Shown piece after piece: positions 33,535 through 43,765 of a DNA stretch of 64,000 nucleotides. The notes below the pieces were generated by a model. That model made no database searches. It was given only the letters and a program-made list of their open reading frames with translations, and was not told where the DNA came from. The first letter of the stretch is position 1. Each line of letters opens with the position of its first letter. Source of the stretch: Darksidea phi (Eukaryota > Ascomycota > Dothideomycetes > Pleosporales > Lentitheciaceae); the NCBI GenBank assembly GCA_030770425.1, contig JASJFT010000093.1, forward strand, positions 107,973 through 171,972, in the 5' to 3' direction. A program made the translations under genes and the position numbers.

Positions 33535-35172
33535 ATGGAGAACGGCGACCAAATACTGATTCTGCGATGCGAGCGGTGCAACAAGCCGTTTGACAGAGGT
33601 ACGGATAGCTCCTACCAGCAGTATATCGAAGACTAATCATGTATCGTTTTAGAGGCTTCGCTAAAAAGACATGGATACTATTGCCGTTCACGACGAGGAG
33701 AAAAGCGACTGGCTTTACCTCGATCTTGCGTATCATGTGCCAGGGCAAAGGTTCGCTGCGATAAACTTGCGCCAAAATGCTCGAAATGCGTAGCGAAGAA
33801 TATTGACTGCCGTTACCCATCAAACAGTAGCTCAGGTCGCGAATCCAAGACTCAGCAGACCCGACTGGAGAATGATGCGCCGACGGTTCTAACAGAGGCT
33901 TTGAATTGTTTGGAACTTGACACGCTCATAAATCCACAGTCTACTGAAGGACTGCGCACTGAAGGGCTGTGCACTGAAGGACCGTGCACCGAAGTACTAG
34001 AGCCCGAAATTGCCAACAATACGACCAATGACCTTGCTCCTCCAGACTCAGCAGGCGAAACATTTGCCTTGGACTTCTCAAACATCGGTCCCGCGGGCTG
34101 TTCTACGGACTGTCTCCTCTTCAATAATGCCCAGATCATGCCATCCACCAATCTAGACTCCTCACCAACTTCTACAAGAGTTGAAGGCACTTCATTGCAG
34201 AGTTCGGTTACCGAAGTTCAGCTCACGACCTACGCACCCATCGCTAGCGCCAACGCCCGAATCCCTCAATCCCTAGGCTTCAACCCGCGCGCCATGTGGA
34301 CTCGGCCAAAGCCAAAAATCGGATCCCAGGTCATAGCCAACCAAATAGCACGTATCCTAAGTTCATACCCAAAGATGATGCTAAACCACGGCGCGCTTCC
34401 ACCATTCATCCACCCGCAGTGGATCTCTTCAACTGGCTCTGAAACGTTCTTTGAGCCTCTCGCAAACTGCATGAGCCTGTTGGGTATGCTTGGTGTTGGC
34501 CCTAGGGGAAATGCGAGCCTCTTCTGGCGGAACGTAAGAATGGAATGCGATCGTCTCTCATCTACTCGTGACATGCTCAGCAAGCACGGCGTCCTCGCCG
34601 CAGTTCAAGCCCTTCTTCTGTACCTACTCATTAGATTGGCTGAGGGAGAAACACAACACAACAACCATGACACTGTACTCCTCGGTACATTGACCATGAT
34701 GCTAAACGAAATGGAGAAGAAACTCCAGTGCATGGCACTCAAGTTCCAACCTTTCGAGCTCGTCCATCATGAGGATAGTTGGAGCAACTGGATTTTTGAG
34801 GAGAGCAGACGCAAGACGGCGACTTTGCTTCGCATTATCAACATGCTGGTTTCTGTGGAGCCGGTGACTTTTTGTGCAATGCATCCTGGCCTCCTTCTTG
34901 CTCCTCTTCCTGCTCGAAAACAACTCTGGGAGGCTGGGAGCGAGGAACAGTGGCTAGATGAAGTTCGGAAGACAAGAGCCATAAACAATGGATTTGGACT
35001 TGCGGTCAATGGCGACGTGGTAGCGATGGATGAATATAGAATGAAGTTGCTAAGCAGACAATCAGTCGAGCCTTGGACGAGTTCGCGGAGCACGGAAAAT
35101 TGGGAGGAATGGTGTGCGGGCATGGATGAGTTTGGAGGACTAATTTTGATGACTGCTTCACTATCTACATGA
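33535..35172 (+). CDS. Transcription factor with C2H2-type and Zn2Cys6 DNA-binding domains
   Basis: Two exons (33535-33598 and 33653-35172) give 527 residues. The intron splits the first finger, and splicing yields CERCNKPFDREASLKRHGYYC, a C2H2-type finger with Cys as last ligand (C12, C15, H28, C32). A full Zn2Cys6 cluster follows, CVSCARAKVRCDKLAPKCSKC with the sixth Cys at 74. Fungal regulators with both domains are a known minority class. The middle has a short tandem repeat (TEGLRTEGLCTEGPCTEV). The C-terminal half is helical, without recognisable motifs beyond the usual fungal regulator type. Without splicing the Cys6 frame has no ATG. It is probably nuclear, and its target is unknown. 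Confidence 0.9.
33943..34002 (+). repeat. Short tandem repeat in the regulator (15-bp unit)
   Basis: About four imperfect copies of a 15-base unit (actgaaggrctgtgc-like) encode TEGLR, TEGLC, TEGPC and TEV. The number of copies could vary between strains. It lies between the DNA-binding region and the helical half, in a linker. Confidence 0.6.
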
Positions 35173-35991
35173 GCTACTACTTGACTACTCACAAATAAGG
35201 CTAGTAATCGTAGCGACAGCAATAGTGCCCAAGGGTGTTTGTTTTAGTGTTGCAACTCAACGCAGTATTCTCAAAGCTGGATCATAACGTACACCATAAC
35301 TCTATTACATCTACGACATGTGGTAAGACGAGGAAATGAACCAGATTTTCATGGAGAGCATTTATAAAAGCTGCTGATCGTGCAGATTTCTACCTGCCTC
35401 TCGTCTGTTGTCCTTGAGATTTGAGAGACAGTTTCGGCCGGCTCATGCTACGTTGTCTTCATTTGGATGATCATCAATCTTCTAGGGATAGCACGAGCTT
35501 TCGTTGAGCTAGCAACGCCATTCTGTACTCGGCCGCGGATGAAATCGTTTTCTCGAATTTCGCATCGCTTGAATCTGCAGTAATCAAAATTACCGCCTTG
35601 CTCTAGTGAATACCCGAAAGGTTGAAAGATCATCGTTCACAGGCGGTCTGCCTCCTACTTTGAAAAGGGTGGACATAAAGTTACACATATCACTTAGCTA
35701 GCTTACGAAGAATACTTAATGGCGAAGGATTCAGTCTCAACCGAATCATACGTTGTCATCGACTGTGATGCAATATTGAGCACCTGGGAATTACGCTGTG
35801 AAGAACAAGGACATAAAAAACACGTTGCCACCAACTGGACGACAGGAATACGTAAAAGAGTCTCGTATTGTTTGTAGCTGTATTTGCGTCGAGCAATGCG
35901 CCAAACTGGCCACTCGCGCATCAACGGAATAAAAGACCGACCTCATCGTTCGGGTTCCGTACAACTTGTGGGAGATCATATCGATCCGCGC
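35173..35991. other. Intergenic, nothing recognised
   Basis: About 820 bases after the regulator gene. The short minus-strand frames at 35448-35979 have no motif and no splice-consistent partner. Confidence 0.3.
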
Positions 35992-37070
35992 TCAGCACTT
36001 CGATGTTCGTTCCTTCTTGGTACTCTTGACCGAGTCCTTCATCTCCTCTTCCTCCACACCTGTGCTCGGGCGTTGAGTCCGCAAATAGTATATAAGAACT
36101 CCTATGATGATCGCAAAGAGTCCAACTACCGCCGATAGGGCAATGATGGCCCCCCGTTCATGTCGATTGAGGTGATGGCGTGCTGACAGGGCGTTGAGAT
36201 GAAGAGTCGGCTTAAGCTCTGAGGTGATGGAGCGTGGAGAAGTCATTTGATCGATTCCCAGCGTCGTAGTTTTGGAAAATAAATGTAGCTGTTCCCAGAG
36301 CTAAGAGCTTGCGATACTTTGGATACAGATCCTAAAATTGTCAACGCCGTAGAACGCACTACCCGAAAAGTTCACATACCGGTCTGTGGGACGGCCTGCC
36401 GCTGCCGATCACGTATGATGCCAGCCCCGAACGACTTGCTAGTGGCGCGCGACGAGTGGACTTCAGCAGGTGGAGCCGTATCAGTGGGAGTAGATGACTT
36501 TTGCAGTCGTCTTAGCACCTGATACTGTAGGTGGACGCTGATCAGGTCTTTGCGCTGGAAAGGAGGGGTAGATATATTTTGTCAAGGGTCAAACAAAAGA
36601 TTTTCAGGTTCTGGTCGTATCACATTGTAAGACGTTGTCCCAAAATCTGTGAGACGGCCGATCGCGCTTAGTTCCGGGTCTGTCATTAGCATCAGTATCT
36701 AGTACCATGGTAATGTCAAAGGCGAGGCTGCCATTGGGTAAAATCACACATTGTTTTAAGCGAAAGTGAGGGATGCTAGTTTTGTAACGATAGTTATGCA
36801 GTTGTGCTTCGCCAAGCGGTCGGAGAAAGCACAGTTCACATGTTGCAAGACCTGTAACGTTGCGCAATAGAAGGTCATCGGTGCTTCTCCATCAGGATGC
36901 CTTAACCAAATAGGTGTTGCACTGCCCTTCACTGGGCACAAGCAGTCCTTCTTCCCTGTTTTCGTTCGATATCAACGAAGCTAGCGACCCTCATTAACAA
37001 GCGCAAGTGAAACTACGATGCAGGGGCTTATGAAGATCATGATATTGTGTTGTCTAAAGTCCAAGCTTCA
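35992..37070 (-). pseudogene. Unresolved membrane-protein gene or remnant
   Basis: The 3' part (36300-35992) encodes a Ser/Thr-containing stretch, then a strong membrane segment (GAIIALSAVVGLFAIIIGVL) and a charged tail ending KKERTSKC. Upstream pieces include a Ser/Thr/Pro-rich frame ending near 36380 before a GTATGT donor, a Cys-containing frame (36867-36604: TCELCFLRPL, KQCVILPNGS), and near 37060 a signal-peptide-like start MIFISPCIVVSLALVNEG. These pieces suggest the same type-I layout as the genes to the right, but I could not join them in phase. The gene is either broken or has exons I have misplaced. Similarity to the neighbouring family is only in layout. Confidence 0.35.
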
Positions 37071-37109
37071 ATATCGCAAAGCTACTAAATTTACAATTGG
37101 AATGGACTC

Positions 37110-38200
37110 TCAAAAGTTGGTGCCCATATGCGCACTCCTACTCATAAAAGCTCGCTGCGCAAAATCTCCCTGGGGCTTACTAACTGTCCTTATCGGTAAT
37201 GGTACTCCACCATCGTAATGTTGTTCAGACCATTCCGAAGGATATATGTTCCCGAAACGATCGGTTGTGTACGTCGCTTCCACCGCTGGTAGTGATGTAG
37301 GTTGAAAGTGGGCCGCAAATCTATTTCGGTGCCGATGAACTAAAAAGATAGCCATGCCGATAGCAATAGCTAGTGCACCTATGCTGCCGCCAGTGGCACC
37401 CGCAACCTGTGCCGTACTCAACCGGGGTTTGCCGTCGGGTTCTGTCGTTGGTGGTACATAAGTCGTGCTTGTGAAAGTAGGGTCAGCCGTTACACTCGCA
37501 GAGGCTTGCAAAGGCCCTGTGGTCCTTTGAGAAGAAGCCGACGTCGAATTTGGCCATGGCTGCGGCTGCGGCTGTGGGGAACGGGTGGGCGGTTCTGTGG
37601 TTTTGGACGCTTGTGCGCCTGTAGATATGGAGGTTTGAAGGGTCCTGCTCATCGTAACTGGCTCACTAGCCTCAGATGTCTTATTATCTCGGCTTTCGGC
37701 GGTCTTTTCATGTTTGCTATTAGTCGTTTTTCCCTCGCCACTCTCAGTGGTCGACTCCTCATTTATGTTCCTGCTTTCTAAGATACTTGTCAAAATCCCC
37801 ATCTATCCTCAAAGGTGGACATGTGACAGCGTTACACTCATTCTTGAAGGCGTCGATGAATTCTATATCAGTGTAAGTTAGTAAGTCGCGAACCTCGACC
37901 CGTATGTCTACTATAGCGATCCTCATCCCCTGAGCAATCATGTAGCAAACAGTCGCTGTGTTTACCGAAGCACTCCTCAGTGCCGTCGCGTATGCATACC
38001 TCACGGAAGTTGGTGAGGCATACTCCTCTTACGTCTCCCTCTCTCCAGCAATCATCCTACTCTTGATGTTAGTTTTCCCTTAGCCAAGTTTAGCTTACTT
38101 ACCGTGCATCGAGGAAGTGGAAGGGAATCTCGAGAATTTTTGCAAGTGCGCACAAAATTTGTAGCTGTGACTAAAAGCGCAAAAGTACCGTAGAGCGCAT
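37110..38200 (-). pseudogene. Cys-rich single-pass membrane protein, family copy B, frameshifted
   Basis: Paralogue of the intact gene at 38615-39768. Exon 1 (38200-38103) encodes a signal peptide but needs one extra base in a T run near 38181 to stay in frame with TCKNSRDSLPLPRC. A phase-0 intron follows (38102-38057). Exon 2 (38056-37912) encodes DDCWREGDVRGVCLTNFREV and ends HDCSGDEDRY, matching the relative's HVCLDNLRGICQ and KDCKEDKDRF. A phase-1 intron (37911-37863) is shared. Exon 3 encodes FIDAFKNECNAV and DFDKYL, then runs into TGA at 37758-37760. A Ser/Thr-rich stalk, a membrane segment (GGSIGALAIAIGMAIFLV) and a tail to 37110 continue in another frame. Two frame changes make it likely non-functional, unless a further intron near 37785 is used. 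Confidence 0.6.
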
Positions 38201-38614
38201 ATTCGGTCTTGATTACTTTTGTCCTATGCCTGAACTATTGCAATATATATTTATGGACCTTAATATTGAAGTGTTGCCTGTGAGCTGTCAAGCATGTTAT
38301 GGACAGGCCTGGCATTGGCGTCAAACACTTCCATTGACCGCCACGCACGCGCTTGAATAGCGGAATGGATTCTCTATTGTTTTGAAAAGTTACATGGTGA
38401 TCAATCTCCGAACCGTCAACACTCTCCCGGAAATCCTCATCACGTCTTCTGGTCCCAGAAATCCGGCCAATTATCGTCCTCCACGGCAGTCGCCCATCTT
38501 TCAATTTCTTCGTGGCCAACCCTAAATACCGTTATAAGGTTTGAGCATCCTCCAAAGATGCCAGCAATAGCGACTAAGCCAACAAACATTGAGATCATAT
38601 GCGCACTGTGACCA

Positions 38615-39768
38615 TCAATAGCGCCTATCGTCAGCTCTATCGTTCTTGTGCAAGCAGGTTGGATGTACAGTTTGACTATCAAGCTCGCTTACTACCGGAC
38701 CCTCAAGCTCACAAAGTCCCCGACTTCCCAGTACACTGGCTTCAGGAGCGCTCATCCAAGCGACCTGCGAGCCATCGAGCTCGTTGATGCCGGATGGTAA
38801 TTTCGATACGCTTTCATGCAAGGGTATCGTGCGATATTGTGGTAAGAAATTTTGTCCATCATACTGTGGCTTATCATTCGCACCTGGAACTGCAGAAGAC
38901 GGTTCTTCTTCCAAAAGAGTCGCCACACGTCTCCGTCGACATATGGCAAAGTATGTCATGCCGACAGCAATTGCCAGTGCGCCAACTCCACCCACAACTG
39001 TGCATACCGTTCTCGTTGTGCTCAATCCGTTCTTCTTGCCCGACTTGGATGCTTGATGTGGAGTACTTGCTTCGGTGGTCGTGGTAGATTCTCTGTTGGT
39101 GCTCGTTGGAAATGTGGGTGGAAATTGTTGAGGAGGCGAGGCTATCGTCGCAGTAAGACCATTGAGAGAGGGCTGAGCGGAGTGCGGTAATTGAGAAGGA
39201 GGCGAGCTTGGCGAGCCTGGATCTAGCTGCGATATCGAAGCTGGCATTTGGGAGTCGGTCAAACTTCGGAATGTTGTTGGAGTTGGATTGATGGTGCTTT
39301 TGGTGGCGGTTTCAAGATATTTTCCGAAGCCACCAGGTATACTACTGACCGTTCGTCCCACTGAAGAACATTCGCGCTTTAGCATCTCGACGAGCTCTAG
39401 AAAAGGTCAAAAGATGTAGACTTCAGGGTCAAGGAAATGTCTGACCAAAGCGATCCTTGTCTTCCTTACAATCCTTGAGCAGACTGTCGCCGTATCCATT
39501 CTGTGGTCCAAAAAACTTCTCGATACCGTTGGCGAGCTGGCATATGCCTCGGAGATTATCAAGGCACACATGATCAATCATTTCATCGTTGAAAGTACGT
39601 GACTTGCACTCCGATTAACACTAATTATCATAAAATGGAATTTGAAGTTCATACCATGCATGGAGGCAAGTGCAGAGGATGATTCGCCTCTGCACAATCG
39701 CGGGCGGCGAAAACAACTGCTATCAGGAGTAGAAAGATGAGCATGGCTTTTGAGATCGAAGAAATCAT
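38615..39768 (-). CDS. Cys-rich single-pass membrane protein, family copy C (intact)
   Basis: Three exons (39768-39655, 39608-39446, 39396-38615) give 352 residues, with phase-0 and phase-1 introns. A signal peptide (AMLIFLLLIAVVFAA) leads a small ectodomain with cysteines in DCAEANHPLHLPPCM, CKSRTF, HVCLDNLRGICQ, LLKDCKEDKDRF and KRECSSVG. Then come a long Ser/Thr/Pro-rich stalk, one membrane segment (TVVGGVGALAIAVGMTYFAI) with a CRRRR stop-transfer, and a cytosolic tail of about 95 residues. This is the layout of fungal cell-surface sensors or anchored wall proteins, with the N-terminus outside. I do not recognise the ectodomain family: it is not a clear CFEM or WSC pattern. Copies B and D lie on either side. 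Confidence 0.75.
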
Positions 39769-40205
39769 GCTGACTAGGCTTGACAGTGGCGCTCACAGAA
39801 ATATGTCGACAACGTGAGCTTTGGCTCGAAGGAGAGACGTCAACAGCGCACGGTACGCTAAACGTCGAAATTTTTGATGCGATCACGTTCCATCAAACAA
39901 ACGGCGAAATCCGCGGTACAGCAAACGCCCATCTGCTCTGGAGCATGGTTGGCTTTTCGAATGGTTCAGCCGGAGAAAAGGAAGTGTACGTTGCACAAGG
40001 GAAATTAGTCAAAGCGTTCCGGGAGTTGATTGGACTATGTTCAAAAGCGAGCATCACACAGTGCTGTGTTTGCCGCGGTTGTACGCAATCTAGGGATACG
40101 AACTGCGTGGCAATCATAAACAGGGCAATCTTTGATATGAGCAACAGGCACTGCATTGCCCCCGGTAGCTTCACCTGCTCTTCAACACTACCAGAAGGCA
40201 AAAAT

Positions 40206-41096
40206 CTAGCTGAAAGTGTCCTTACTGGAATTTTTCCATAGATGCAGTAAATAAAGTACCAACCCAATAATGAGAGCAGTCCCAGCTGTACCACCGACTA
40301 GTGTGAGTGCGATATGCGCTCTGCTGAGCATGGTTTTTCCTTCAGGCACCGCAGACGCTGTTGGGGAATGCGTGGAGGCAGAGCTTCCCTTCGGCCTTGT
40401 GGATGAACGCTCAGCTATTTCTGATCGGTCGACTGTGGCCGCAATGGTAGATGTTGCTTGTGAAGGCGGAGGGCTGCTAATTTGTGGGGATGGAGTTGCA
40501 TCTGTTGTAGTGGGAGCGTGGACGGCCGTTATTGTGAGCGGGCCTAATGATGACATGAGTGCCAGTGGAGAGCTCGGCGCCGTGACGACAGAAGTGAAGA
40601 TCGTTGTCCCTTACTTAGTGGTCGAAGTATTTCTCTCCCCGCTGGAGGTTGATGGTCTCGTGAGATAGTCGCTGAGCCTTCCTGGGATGTAGGTGATAGT
40701 TATACTTGCTGACGCGCACTACTCTTGAAAAATTTCAACAAACGCTATCAGAGTTAGCAGTGGAACTGATAGAGTTTCGGATGAGATACCCACTGAGTCG
40801 TTCATCATCCTCCGGACAACTCTCCAACAAACAATCGCCATAATACCCGAAGTACGCTCTAGCACCATATGAAAGATGGCAATGACCTCTAAGGTTGTCT
40901 GAGCATGTGATATCATAGCGGTACATCCCCAGCTTTTCGAAGCAACCCTCCTAAGCCAAAGTGAGTGGCTAAGTCCATTTCAGTATAAATTGATACTGAT
41001 GGTGCATTTGGGGAGATCCAATAGATAGTTACGTGGACTGAAGTACCCCTTTACAGCAACAGCGGTAGCTAACGCAAAGATGAAGAAGTAGTTCAT
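40206..41096 (-). pseudogene. Cys-rich single-pass membrane protein, family copy D, broken
   Basis: The ATG at 41096 gives a signal peptide (MNYFFIFALATAVAVKGYF) and ends LPKCT, aligned with LPRCT and LPPCM of the relatives. Exon 2 (40950 to about 40790) encodes EGCFEKL, ITCSDNLRGHCH and LLESCPEDDERLS, clearly homologous. Exon 3 starts AFVEIFQE and then hits TAG exactly where relatives have Arg before a Cys. The frame continues CASASITITYIPGRLSDYL to another stop. A Ser/Thr stalk and membrane segment (LTLVGGTAGTALIIGLVLYL) end at 40206 in another frame. The first intron lacks a GT donor in phase at the conserved site, and the second donor is also out of phase. It is very likely a pseudogene. 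Confidence 0.6.
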
Positions 41097-43765
41097 CGTG
41101 CGAGATTGATTGAAGAGATTGGTCTAGCAAAGAGGGACCCGTGGAAAGCATGACAGTGAGAACCCACATCTGAATACTTAATAAAAAGATTTTTTTAATG
41201 AGAGCATATTCTCCCGTCGAAAGTGACCAAATATTAGCCACGGTCCTTCCCAACACGTCTGGAAGGCATCACAAGCCGGGTGGGTATACATTGGGCGCAA
41301 AATCAGCGCAAATAGGTGGGTCTTTTGTGCATCTCTGTCACAAACCACCATCGGAATCGGGGTTGCGTTTGGAACGTGACTAGACACTCTGCCCTATCAT
41401 ACGGATGACCGGAATTCTCATTCGAGCATCCAGCGGACAAATTTTGCTGCCCCCTTCACTTTAGGGGAAACGATTTGGAAACGCGCTTTCTAGACAGGAG
41501 CGTTTTCTTTCTACAAGTTTAGATGTTTCCCAAAAAAGCACAGGACATCTGAAGAACCGTAATTGCTATGGCTGCGTTACTTTTCGCTTGCGACGATTTC
41601 GTCATTGACGCAACTCACCGCGCATTCTAAAAGCTCTACATCGAAGTCCTGAGCATTCCAATCAAGCACATAACCAAGCAGCAGGAAGACAGTGGGTGCT
41701 GGAAGCAAAATTGGTGTCATCCATGGGTTTACCCGGAGGACGTGAGACGTGAGCGTTATTGAAGAAGTCCGGAAGTGTACAAGGTGGACGGCAACCATTC
41801 TTGCTCTGGCGATCGAGCGTACAAACAGAGTTGCCTACTTTTTCAATGCAGAAAATACGTTGGTTCACCCCGTGTCACGCCGTTCTAAAGTGTCGCAATA
41901 AACCGGCTTCACGACAAGCACGGCGTATCGTGTAACTCCACACAACATCAACACACCACCGTTGCGCTACAGTCCAGTCAGGACCTAGGTCTGAGGAACA
42001 GTACCTACCAGGTTGCTGAGCCAAGGATGGTCATCATTGGCTCTACATACTACACGTGCAATCCCAATTCTCGTGCACTGACTCAGGCGTTGTAGCCTCC
42101 TTCCTCAGCTGCTCAATCCTCGCAGTAATGCCATCGGAATGCAAGGAATCTGCCAGAATGGCAGTATGTTTTATTGTCTCTTCATTTTACTTCCATATCT
42201 TGTATAGAAGATAGCCACACGAAGAGATGAGAGGAAAGCAAGAGTGCTTTATACCGCACCACAAACCGGTAACTGGAGCCGCGAGACAGTCTGTATGAGC
42301 GACGCAGTCGCGATCGAAGTAATAGAAAGACTTTTCAATCTCATAGCGACATCAAAATATATAATGTTGGGTGAACGCAAAGAGGGTTCATTCGAAAAAT
42401 GACAGCGCGTTACGCTTCACGCTGTGATAGCTTTGATCTTGCCGCACCTGAAGACTAGCGTGCGAGTTGCCACTTAGAGCTTATCATGCGCAAAATACCA
42501 AGCCACGTTCTAGATCTTCGGGATTCGGCCACCCCATACTGACTCGCCTTTCAAGCCATGCTCACTCCAACAAAACCGTGTGCGCATCTTTGACTTGCTC
42601 GTGCCGAAAACTTCTAGTAAACATGTATCGCACACACTTCGTCTCTAGCTAAGTGTCGCGCGTTGCTGAGTTCGACGCCCAGTTCGATATTGGCGAGTGT
42701 GGAGAGCACAAAGGAACCTGTTCGTTATAGTTAAAATGCTACGCTTGTTCAACAACTTGTTGCTCTCCATGTGATAGTCTGGTCACCGGCGCCAGGCAAT
42801 TTCAGAGTTTATGCGCGCTTCTATGGTGAGTGCTCGCTCACATCAGTGCGCACGACTTGTAACGTTAACATTACCTGGTGCAAGCAACACCGGCAACTAT
42901 TGCCGGTTCACCCTGCTTATGTAAAGCCCCAACGCATTCAAAGATTGTCCATGCCTTTTCGATACGCGCACATTTGACTCTTCTTTAACGCGTTTGAATT
43001 GAACGGATCAGGGACTCTACAAATCCGCAATTGGGCGTTCGCGATTATTTGCTTCGTCTTCTCTCTATCACTGTTATAGAACGTTTTTTGCTAAAGCTAC
43101 GAGGCGTACCATGTCGATAGTATGCGCGCGCGAGGATGCGAGCTGTCGGACCGAACTCCTGCGTCGCCTCGCCTATTCCCGGCCAGTTCCTCCGTGACGT
43201 TTGACAACTACGACACCAGTGGCTTGGCACCGTTGTTGACCGATCCGGCCATCTCCAATGGGACTTGGGGTGGGCAGTTGCACACTCCGTAGAACTTTGT
43301 ACAGGACTGTCCTGAGAGATTTAACGAAGATTGCTCCGGCAACACGGGCACTGGCACTTTGGAGAACATTTTTCCGTTTGGGCCCCTTATTTCTGATTGA
43401 ACGGCCATGCGCATCATACGGCCAAGCTTTATGGGGCTCAGGTTTGGCGCCTCACCCGATGGAGTAGGAGTATAGAATAAACAATTCCTACTTGGAGTTA
43501 GCGGCAGCCTCGTGAAAACCAGCTCAACGCTGCATGTCCAGCATTTCGATACGGTTCGTATATGCGAATTATTCCGAAATTCAGGCGCGAAACAGTTAGG
43601 ACAGCGCCTCTGTGTTAGATTTTTTGGCAGGTTTCAAAACTGCAGATATATACTCGAGATCCATCTCCGACGATATCAAATCCTCAGGCTCACAACTCCA
43701 CTTCTTCTATTCGCCCTCAACCCGATCTTCGAAGCACTCCCTTAACTTGCCATTAATCTTTCAAA
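41097..43765. other. Gene-poor interval upstream of the peptide precursor
   Basis: About 2.7 kb without a gene I can support. Minus-strand frames at 41577-41868 and 43208-43417 contain several Cys (for example GCRPPCTLPDFF and SCTKFYGVCNCPP) and could be relics of small secreted proteins, but neither has a signal peptide or consistent splicing. The last ~180 bases before 43766 are C/T-rich and look like a leader. Confidence 0.35.

Noticed and set aside
36604..36941. Fifth member of the Cys-rich membrane-protein family
   Set aside because: The layout is suggestive, but the cysteine spacing does not match copies B, C and D, and exons do not join in phase.
38235..38519. 94-residue minus-strand frame between family copies B and C
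   Set aside because: No signal peptide, cysteine pattern or splice partner linking it to the family. I could not support it as a gene.
41577..41868. Possible small Cys-rich secreted protein
   Set aside because: Two overlapping frames each hold part of a Cys pattern, but neither has a signal peptide and no splice joins them.
43045..43417. Possible enzyme remnant on the minus strand
   Set aside because: Two frames look loosely continuous, but I could not match them to any family, so the idea was dropped.
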